NCBI GenBank assembly: GCA_021791995.1
Contig: JAJYVN010000038.1
Span: forward strand, 3,134 to 14,917
DNA length: 11,784 nucleotides
DNA from: Bacillota bacterium
GTDB lineage: Bacteria; Bacillota; Sulfobacillia; RBS10-35; JAJYVN01
Direction: 5' to 3'
The notes below the pieces were generated by a model that saw nothing but the letters and a program-made list of their open reading frames with translations, was not told the DNA's origin and searched no databases. The translations under genes were made by a program, and so were the position numbers. Of the stretch, positions 1 to 5,311 are shown piece after piece. Within the stretch, counting starts at the first letter, position 1. Every line of letters starts with the position of its first letter.

Positions 1-1
1 T

Positions 2-211
2 GCCTTTCGCCGACTGGTAGAGGCTTCGCGCATGGCGCGCCTAGTGCTGCAGATTCACGATGAGCTGATCGTCGAGACTCCCGTCGAGGAACGCGATGCG
101 GTTTTGGCTCTGACCAAAGAGTCGATGGAGGAGGTTGGGGCCATGCACGGGCTTCGGGTTCCCCTACGCGCGGATGTGGCCTCCGGCCCCAACTGGCTTG
201 ATATGGTTTAG
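2..211 (+). CDS. polA: DNA polymerase I, C-terminal end (5' truncated)
   Basis: This is the last 69 codons of an open frame that runs off the left edge and stops with TAG. It carries the family A polymerase palm motif C (LQIHDELIVETP), with the His-Asp-Glu that binds catalytic metal, followed by the family's usual ending of an amphipathic helix, a VPLRAD strand and a GPNWLD tail. PolA fills gaps and removes RNA primers in replication and repair. Whether the missing part has 5'-3' or 3'-5' exonuclease domains cannot be seen. The mutM ribosome-binding site overlaps the polA stop codon, so the two genes are very likely one transcript with coupled translation. Identity is secure from the motif and from the neighbour. 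Confidence 0.93.
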   Translation, partial: AFRRLVEASRMARLVLQIHDELIVETPVEERDAVLALTKESMEEVGAMHGLRVPLRADVASGPNWLDMV

Positions 212-221
212 GAGGCACAGG

Positions 222-1073
222 ATGCCGGAGCTCCCTGAGGTGGAGACGATTCGCCGAACACTGGTTGAGGATCTTGTGGGACGGTGTGTGCAGCGGGTGG
301 TGATCACCGGGCCACACGTTACCGGCCCTGTGACGCCAACGGCCTTCCGCACCGCGTTGCATGGTCGAGTCTTTGATGGCGTGGCACGGCGCGGCAAGTA
401 TTTGGTGTTCTGCTTCCGTGAGGATGGTAGGCGTCCGCCCATCGGTCTGATCGCGCATCTGCGCATGACCGGGCGTATGGTGTATGTGGGGCGGGGCGAG
501 CGCTCTGGAATGGATGGCGCGCATACACATGCGACGTTCCATCTTGCAGGGGGCGGCCGCCTGCTCTTTCACGATGTGCGTAAGTTCGGTCGCCTGCTTT
601 TGGTTGATGCTCCGTTGGTTTCGGCCCACCTGCCACCTGGGCGCGATCCGCTCCTGGACGGCTTGACGCCGGAGGATCTCGCCGCGGTGTTGGGCAATCG
701 ACACGCTCGCATCAAAGTACTGCTGTTGCGCCAGGACCTCGTTGCGGGACTTGGAAACATTTACGCGGACGAGTCACTGCACCGGGCGGGCTTGCATCCT
801 GCGCTGCGGGGAGTTGATATCTCTGCAGACGGGTGGCGAAGGCTTGCTGCCGCCATCGAGGACGTTCTGGGTGAGGCCCTTGTCAGGCAGGGGACGACGC
901 TGATGGATTACCGAACGGGTAGGGGGGAGCGCGGGTCCTTCGGCGCCTTTTTGCGTGTGTATGGGCGGGCGGGAGAACCGTGCCGCGCCTGCGGTACGCC
1001 GATTGTTGGTATTCGTCTGGGACAGCGCTCGACTTGTTTTTGCCCGCACTGCCAACCAGGCGATTGTGTATAA
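222..1073 (+). CDS. mutM: Formamidopyrimidine-DNA glycosylase (Fpg/MutM)
   Basis: Bifunctional base-excision repair enzyme that removes 8-oxoguanine and formamidopyrimidines and then nicks the abasic site by beta/delta elimination. The frame is open further upstream, but the start is fixed at ATG 222: it follows GGAGG at good spacing and gives the obligatory N-terminus MPELPEVET, where Pro2 is the Schiff-base nucleophile and Glu3 the acid. Lys59 lies in the conserved RRGKYLVF segment. The helix-two-turn-helix has the typical VAGLGNIYADESL sequence. The C-terminal zinc finger has CRAC and CPHC pairs, with the catalytic Arg in GQRST between them; an extra Cys (STCFC) stands where Tyr is usual. 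The protein is 283 aa, close to family length. It lies directly after polA, as in many Bacillota. Confidence 0.97.
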   Translation: MPELPEVETIRRTLVEDLVGRCVQRVVITGPHVTGPVTPTAFRTALHGRVFDGVARRGKYLVFCFREDGRRPPIGLIAHLRMTGRMVYVGRGERSGMDGAHTHATFHLAGGGRLLFHDVRKFGRLLLVDAPLVSAHLPPGRDPLLDGLTPEDLAAVLGNRHARIKVLLLRQDLVAGLGNIYADESLHRAGLHPALRGVDISADGWRRLAAAIEDVLGEALVRQGTTLMDYRTGRGERGSFGAFLRVYGRAGEPCRACGTPIVGIRLGQRSTCFCPHCQPGDCV

Positions 1074-1074
1074 T
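1069..1074 (+). promoter_or_regulatory. Consensus -10 box (TATAAT) just before the 66-aa gene
   Basis: A perfect TATAAT overlaps the mutM stop codon and ends 7 nt before ATG 1082. A transcript starting at the usual distance from this box would begin at or within a base or two of the ATG, giving a leaderless mRNA. I see no good -35 at 16-18 bp (the hexamer there is GCACTG) and no ribosome-binding site between the box and the ATG. It could be chance in a stop-codon context. Confidence 0.4.
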
Positions 1075-1081
1075 CGGTGCT

Positions 1082-1282
1082 ATGCAAAACGTTGTGCTCG
1101 AGTTCTCGGACCGAAAGGTGCTGGACGAGGCTGTCCGACACATCTGGGATCGCCTGGCGATCAGCGGCGAGATCAGCATTGCCCCCCGCGAAGACGGCGG
1201 TTGGAGGTTGGAGATCGTCTCGGAGAAGCCCATTCGCCCGAATACCGTGGACAAGCTGGGCGGCCGTATCGTCGAGGATTGA
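1082..1282 (+). CDS. Small protein of unknown function (66 aa)
   Basis: I do not recognise this family. The 66-aa product begins MQNVVLEFSDRK and ends GGRIVED. Predicted shape by eye: a short strand, an amphipathic helix (about residues 11-25), a beta hairpin (about 29-45: GEISIAPRED turn, then WRLEIVSEK), a loop and a final short strand. That is a compact alpha/beta fold with no Cys, no membrane segment and no signal peptide, so it is probably cytosolic. ATG 1082 is chosen because the family-like amphipathic sequence begins there; the frame is open further upstream inside mutM. There is no Shine-Dalgarno sequence, but a TATAAT lies 7 nt before the ATG. It lies between mutM and the SHMT-like gene, 46 nt before the latter's likely start, so an operon with it is plausible. 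Confidence 0.6.
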   Translation: MQNVVLEFSDRKVLDEAVRHIWDRLAISGEISIAPREDGGWRLEIVSEKPIRPNTVDKLGGRIVED

Positions 1283-1328
1283 GGCCAGGGAAACGCACAA
1301 TGGAAGGGGACGCCGTCTGGCAACGCGC

Positions 1329-2618
1329 GTGGATGGTGAGGAGCATGGGCTCGCGGAGGTCGATCCAGAGGTCTTCGCGTTGCTTGCCAGGGAAGAGGCA
1401 CGACGAAGCGAGACCTTGAGCTTGGTTGCTTCCGAGAGTCTTTCGAGCCCTGCGGTGCGCCAAGCCTTGGTGAGCGGGTTGGCCGATCGGTCTGCGGACG
1501 GCTTGCCCGGCGCTCGTCAGCACAGCGGTTGTGAAGCGATTGATGCTCTGGAAGAGCTTGCACGCAGCCGCTTGTGTCGGCTCTTTGAGGCGGACCATGC
1601 CAATGTTCAACCGCATTCTGGGACGCAGGCCAATCTGGCTGCGTACCAGTCGCTCTGCCGGCCGGGCGCGACCATCCTTTCGATGGATCCAGCGCATGGC
1701 GGGCACATATCGCATGGGCATGCAGGGACAATGGCTGAGCAGATCTGGCGTTTTGTCCACTACCCGGTGGACCGCTACACCGAGCGCATCGATATGGATG
1801 AGGTTCGCCGCATCGCGGACCGCGAGAAACCGGCCCTGATCGTGGCGGGGGCCGCTGCCTATCCGCGCAGTATCGATTTTTCGGCTTTCGCTGCGGTTGC
1901 ACACGCGGTCGACGCGCGGTTGCTTGTGGATATGTCCCAATTGGCCGGACTGGTGATTGCGGGATTGCACCCCAATCCGGTTCCGTACGCGGACGTGGTG
2001 ACGCTTACCACGCACAAGACCTTGCGTGGACCACGTGGCGGTGCGATCCTCTGTCGTGCGGACCTGGCGGCGGCGGTGGATCGTGCAGTCTTTCCCGGCG
2101 TCCAATCTTCTCCGCTCGTCCAGACCATTGCCGCGAAAGCGGTCTGCTTTCAGGAGGCTGCGGAACTCTCGTTTGCCGCTGAGCAGCGGCGAGCGGTCGG
2201 CAATGCGACCGTTCTCAGTGCTGTCCTCGGGCGACGGGGCTTTCGGCAGGTGAGTGGAGGTACAGACGTACACCTGGTTCTGGTGGATCTTCGCCGACAG
2301 GGGATCACCGGTCGGCAGGCCGAGAGGGCTCTGGAGGAGGCCGGTATTCAAGTGGATAAACACTTGATACCCTTCGATCCGCAAGTGCCATCACGCACCA
2401 GCGGGATCCGTGCCGGAACCCAGTGGGTGACGGCCTTGGGCATGTGCGAAGCGGATATGACGGATCTGGCCGATGCCATTGCCGATGTGCTGACCGCATC
2501 GTCCCTTGGTAAAGGAGCGCAGGAGGACGCGGTCGCCTCCGCGCAATGTCGGGTGCAAAGACTCCGGGCGCGGCTTTCCTTGGAGCATTGCGTCGCTCGG
2601 GAGGACTGCGCTCCATAA
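1329..2618 (+). CDS. Divergent serine hydroxymethyltransferase-family PLP protein
   Basis: About 429 aa, aligning end to end with fold-type I SHMT (GlyA). Retained: Ser35 and Glu36 (VASES), the NVQPHSGTQAN segment, His126 (AHGGHISHG), Asp201 for the PLP ring nitrogen, the PLP lysine Lys230 in TTHKTLRGPRGG, and the carboxylate-binding Arg361 (SGIRAGT). Changed: the partner-subunit loop normally reads KYAEGYPGKRYYGG but here is RSADGLPGARQHSG, so E. coli Tyr55, Glu57, Tyr64 and Tyr65 become Ser, Asp, Gln and His. His203 is Gln, and the PGGQGGP loop is PGVQSSP. Canonical serine-glycine conversion with tetrahydrofolate is therefore doubtful; aldolase, transaldolase or another PLP chemistry is possible. 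The start is uncertain: GTG 1329 gives a normal N-terminus, but the purine-rich GGAAGGGGA lies about 18 nt away. The tail after about residue 390 is a family-unlike extension. Confidence 0.85.
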   Translation: MDGEEHGLAEVDPEVFALLAREEARRSETLSLVASESLSSPAVRQALVSGLADRSADGLPGARQHSGCEAIDALEELARSRLCRLFEADHANVQPHSGTQANLAAYQSLCRPGATILSMDPAHGGHISHGHAGTMAEQIWRFVHYPVDRYTERIDMDEVRRIADREKPALIVAGAAAYPRSIDFSAFAAVAHAVDARLLVDMSQLAGLVIAGLHPNPVPYADVVTLTTHKTLRGPRGGAILCRADLAAAVDRAVFPGVQSSPLVQTIAAKAVCFQEAAELSFAAEQRRAVGNATVLSAVLGRRGFRQVSGGTDVHLVLVDLRRQGITGRQAERALEEAGIQVDKHLIPFDPQVPSRTSGIRAGTQWVTALGMCEADMTDLADAIADVLTASSLGKGAQEDAVASAQCRVQRLRARLSLEHCVAREDCAP

Positions 2619-2700
2619 CGCTTCACATTTCAAGCCGGAGGGGGGCAGCGTCGCCTTTCATCCCATGCCTCGTGTGCAGGGACCGAGTGGCGTCGCATGA

Positions 2701-3453
2701 GTGTTGCCGAACAAGAGAGTTGCAAAGACGACTCCACGCCGCAAGCCGAGGACTGCCGTTCCTGAGTCGGCGTCCATTCGGAGCGCAAGTCTCAGTACAG
2801 CGGGGATGCATGTCGCCCGTCCCGTGCCCTGGACACGGCGCGGTGAGCGTTGGACCTGGATCGGTTTGGGAGGATTTCTGGCGGCGATTTTGGCTGCCCT
2901 GATCATCGGAATTCGCCAGCATGTTGCTGCGACCAAGCCGCCGGTGATTAATGGTATGGCCTGTTTAGCGACGCAGACGCCCCTGTCGCAGGTTCACATC
3001 GACTTCTATATCGATGGTACGGCGGAAACGATCCCGTCCGGAATTGGGTATGACTCGAAGGCGAATTGCTACTATGGCATCTACACCAATACCGCGACCG
3101 GTGTGGTGCAGGTGGCTTTGACGCAGGCAGATAAGCCGACTCTGGCGGACTTTTTCGCGTTGTGGAACAAGCCGCTTTCGGCGACGGACCTGGCCGGTTT
3201 GCAGAGCGGAGCGAAGGTTGGCAGCAACACGGAGTCGATTCGTGTCTACGTAAACGGCACCCAATATTCCGGCGACCCGGCCGGTATTGCGCTCAGTCCT
3301 CATGCAGAGATCGCTTTGGCGTATGGCCCGCCATGGCCCACAACGATGCCGGCGAGTTATGACTTCTCTACGGCGTCGTCGACCGTCAGTTCCCCATCGT
3401 CATCCTCGAGTTCTGGATCTTCGTCCTCTGCAGCCTCGCCCACGGCCGGCTAG
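2701..3453 (+). CDS. Membrane-anchored extracytoplasmic-domain protein, unknown function
   Basis: A 250-aa protein starting at GTG directly after an in-frame stop; ATG 2806 is an alternative start. Layout: a basic cytoplasmic N-terminus (about 1-51), one transmembrane helix (about 53-73), an outside domain (about 80-222) and a Ser-rich tail (about 224-250) that looks disordered or cell-wall spanning. From memory, the outside domain resembles an uncharacterised domain found in Sulfobacillus, Chloroflexi and actinobacterial exported proteins, where a HIHAHL-type strand, PxGIGI, a WLHTHDxTGIIH segment, FTLGQFFxIWG and VYVNG occur in this order. Here the matching segments are VHIDFYIDG, IPSGIGY, YGIYTNTATGVVQVA, TLADFFALWNKPLS and RVYVNGTQYSG, so most of the histidines are gone. 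Two Cys (about 88 and 123) could pair outside the cell. Exact function unknown. Confidence 0.75.
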   Translation: MLPNKRVAKTTPRRKPRTAVPESASIRSASLSTAGMHVARPVPWTRRGERWTWIGLGGFLAAILAALIIGIRQHVAATKPPVINGMACLATQTPLSQVHIDFYIDGTAETIPSGIGYDSKANCYYGIYTNTATGVVQVALTQADKPTLADFFALWNKPLSATDLAGLQSGAKVGSNTESIRVYVNGTQYSGDPAGIALSPHAEIALAYGPPWPTTMPASYDFSTASSTVSSPSSSSSSGSSSSAASPTAG

Positions 3454-3510
3454 CGGAAGGGGGATGGGGGCCTGCCACGGAGGGCATGCTCTGCGGTTAG
3501 GCCGAAGGAC

Positions 3511-4125
3511 ATGTTGGTCGTTGGATTGACGGGTGGAATCGCGTCAGGGAAATCTACGGCAGCTGGGATTCTGCAGGCGAACGGAGCACCTGTCATCTCT
3601 GCGGACCAGTTGGCGCGTGCGGTGGTGGCCCCGGATGAGCCTGGTCTACGTGCGGTTGTGGAGGCCTTTGGTCGGGAGTTTTTACTGCCCAATGGTACCC
3701 TGGACCGCGCTCAGTTGGGGAGTCTGATCTTTGTGGATGTGGAGGCACGACGGAAGCTCGAAGGACTCCTTCATCCGATGGTTCTGCAACGCATGGTGGC
3801 TGTACTGCGCGCATGGGAGAGCGACGGGGTTCCTGTGGCGGTGTGTGAGATCCCGCTACTCTTTGAGGTGGGTCTTCACGAGAACGGATCGTTCATTGAC
3901 CGAACGTGGTTGGTGTATGTAACGGAAGGAGAGCAATTGCGGCGGCTGATGGCGCGGGACGGTCTGACCGAGGTGCAGGCTGCCCAACGCTTGGCTGCAC
4001 AGTGGCCCCTGGCACGGAAGCGTCAACTTGCGGATGTCGTTCTCGACAACGAAGGAACGCGCGGGGATTTCACTGTCCGGGTTGCAGAGGCGTGGAATGC
4101 TCTCCTGGCAGAAGTCCGGTCCTGA
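3511..4125 (+). CDS. coaE: Dephospho-CoA kinase
   Basis: Catalyses the last step of coenzyme A synthesis, phosphorylating the 3'-hydroxyl of dephospho-CoA with ATP in the cytosol. The 204-aa protein has a P-loop at residues 8-16 (GGIASGKST), the substrate Asp32 in ISADQLAR, the HPMV segment of the CoA-binding helices, the EIPLLFEVG strand and the lid Arg/Lys cluster RKRQLADVVLDN near the C-terminus. Length is typical for bacterial CoaE. The ATG is preceded by a purine-rich GCCGAAGGA at suitable spacing. The mutM-then-coaE order (with insertions) and the transglycosylase after it fit the Bacillota replication/repair neighbourhood. Nothing is odd in the key residues. Confidence 0.96.
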   Translation: MLVVGLTGGIASGKSTAAGILQANGAPVISADQLARAVVAPDEPGLRAVVEAFGREFLLPNGTLDRAQLGSLIFVDVEARRKLEGLLHPMVLQRMVAVLRAWESDGVPVAVCEIPLLFEVGLHENGSFIDRTWLVYVTEGEQLRRLMARDGLTEVQAAQRLAAQWPLARKRQLADVVLDNEGTRGDFTVRVAEAWNALLAEVRS

Positions 4126-4188
4126 TATTCGGCGTGTGGCGCCGCGATCGGCTCGGGTAAATCCCCGGGACTGTGAGGAGGGCACCGG

Positions 4189-4794
4189 ATGTCTCATAGT
4201 CGCGTGTTATGGATGCGCCTGCGCGTGCCGGTGTTCGCTTTTGTGGTCCTCGGCACCGTTGCAGTCGGATGTTGGCTTGGATTGCGCGCGCTGTATCCGA
4301 CACCCTTTCGGTCCTTCGTCGTTCCTGCGGCGCAGCAAACCGGGATCGACCCCCGGCTGGTTTATGCGGTGATCCGCAGTGAGAGTCGCTTTCGAGCTGA
4401 TGCCGTTTCCCGTGCCGGTGCGATCGGTCTGATGCAGATCACGCCAGGCACGGGGGCCTGGATTGCCCATGAGCGGCACGAGCCGAGCTTTACCTCGGCG
4501 CAACTCTTTGATGGCTCGTACAACGTTGCTTTCGGTACCTGGTACCTGGCACGTTTGCTCGTGCGCTTCCATGGCCAGGTGCCTGTGGCGCTCGCCGCAT
4601 ACAACGCTGGGAGTGGCACCGTCGAACGGTGGCTGTCCACGGGGACATGGAACGGGGCCATGGCGGATTCCCGTCGTATCCCGTATCCCGAAACGCGACG
4701 ATTCGTCCAGCGTACCGTTTTTGCCTACGCCATGTATCGCCGCATGTACCGGGCGGAGCGATCCAGCACCCCGGCGAATCCGAGTACGGCATAG
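4189..4794 (+). CDS. Membrane-anchored soluble-type lytic transglycosylase (SLT domain)
   Basis: Cleaves the MurNAc-GlcNAc bond of peptidoglycan without water, forming 1,6-anhydroMurNAc ends. The 201-aa protein has an N-terminal transmembrane anchor (about 11-31), so the enzyme faces the wall side of the membrane. The SLT family 1 domain follows: the catalytic Glu65 in IRSESRF, AIGLMQITPGTG (about 78-89), FDGSYNVAFGTWYL (about 107-120) and the AYNAG motif (137-141), ending with a PYPETRRFVQ segment typical of the family. ATG 4189 has a strong GAGGAGG ribosome-binding site. It lies 63 nt after coaE on the same strand, matching the Bacillota coaE-slt (YjbJ-like) arrangement. No LysM or other wall-binding domain is present. 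Confidence 0.94.
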   Translation: MSHSRVLWMRLRVPVFAFVVLGTVAVGCWLGLRALYPTPFRSFVVPAAQQTGIDPRLVYAVIRSESRFRADAVSRAGAIGLMQITPGTGAWIAHERHEPSFTSAQLFDGSYNVAFGTWYLARLLVRFHGQVPVALAAYNAGSGTVERWLSTGTWNGAMADSRRIPYPETRRFVQRTVFAYAMYRRMYRAERSSTPANPSTA

Positions 4795-4928
4795 AGCCAA
4801 AGTGGATCCGGATCTGCTGCATCGCGTCGAAGGAAGACGGAAAGATTTATCTCCTTAGGCTTGTTCTCACTACTCCTTTCCCACATACTGGATCGGCTCC
4901 CTTATCCCTGGTGGAGGTGATGTGTCGG
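4795..4928. other. Intergenic stretch before the AbrB-like gene
   Basis: This 134-nt gap has lower GC in its middle than its neighbours. A weak promoter-like pair, TTGTTC at 4861 and CATACT at 4884 (17-bp spacing), precedes the AbrB-like gene, and a GGAGG lies just before the start. I see no stem-loop with a T-run that would end the transglycosylase transcript. The promoter match is weak and may be chance. Confidence 0.25.
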
Positions 4929-5213
4929 ATGGCGATCACGTGGATGGTCGATGGGAAGGTGTGGATACCCGACAGTATTCGCGAGTATTTGGGACTCATG
5001 CCGGGGGAGCCATTGCTCCTCACGAGCGGGGACGGTGAGATCTTGCTGACACGAGTGAGAGCTTTGCCGTCCACCCTTCCGCATCGCAATGCTTCGGCCA
5101 AGCGCGCAAGCCTTCCAGGTCATTCCACGAGGGGACGTCCTGCGCAGGGGGACACGGCGTCGCCGTTTCGTGCTGCCGAACAAACGCCGTCTCCGCCCCG
5201 ATACGGAAAGTAG
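4929..5213 (+). CDS. AbrB/SpoVT-fold (MazE-like) small DNA-binding protein
   Basis: The first 45 residues read as a swapped-hairpin AbrB domain: a WMVDGKVWIP strand, a SIREYLGLMPGE turn-helix, LLLTSGDGEILL and a final TRV strand. This matches the usual G-x-V-x-I-P-x-x-I-R-x-x-L-x-L-x-P-G-D pattern, with Trp in place of Thr before IP and Glu in place of the last Asp. Such proteins dimerise and act as transition-state regulators or as antitoxins. The remaining ~49 residues are rich in Ser, Pro, Arg and Ala and look disordered. ATG 4929 is preferred over ATG 4920 because GGAGG at 4913-4917 sits only 2 nt from the latter. No toxin gene follows: the next gene converges from the other strand. Target and regulon unknown. 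Confidence 0.72.
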   Translation: MAITWMVDGKVWIPDSIREYLGLMPGEPLLLTSGDGEILLTRVRALPSTLPHRNASAKRASLPGHSTRGRPAQGDTASPFRAAEQTPSPPRYGK

Positions 5214-5217
5214 TGGG

Positions 5218-5311
5218 GGAAGCGGCGTTTCCTTCGAGTCTTGGCCGTGGCATGCGGCCGACCATGATCCGCATGCCGCGACGACTAGGACACCAGGGGA
5301 CGCCGCTTTCC
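5218..5311. repeat. Nested inverted repeat between convergent genes (possible bidirectional terminator)
   Basis: There is an inner stem of 12 pairs (11 Watson-Crick, one G-T) with arms 5246-5257 and 5269-5280 around an 11-nt loop; its core is GGCATGCGG facing CCGCATGCC. An outer pair, AAGCGGCGT at 5220-5228 and ACGCCGCTT at 5300-5308, encloses it. The structure spans the 71-nt gap between the stop of the AbrB-like gene and the stop of the amidase and reaches into the amidase's last codons. No T-run follows on either strand, so if it ends transcription it is not a textbook intrinsic terminator. Confidence 0.5.

Noticed and set aside
883..1902. Minus-strand open frame of 339 codons spanning the ends of three plus-strand genes
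   Set aside because: It runs antisense to mutM, the 66-aa gene and the SHMT-like gene, is Arg/Pro/Ser-rich and shows no domain.
1173..2384. Long open frame (403 codons) on the minus strand opposite the SHMT-like gene
   Set aside because: It has no recognisable motif, has a low-complexity Arg/Gln/His-rich composition, and mirrors a clear PLP-enzyme gene. GC-rich coding DNA often leaves the opposite strand open.
4920..4928. ATG 4920 as start of the AbrB-like gene
   Set aside because: It sits only 2 nt after GGAGG, too close for a ribosome; ATG 4929 has a workable spacing and begins the AbrB-like strand.
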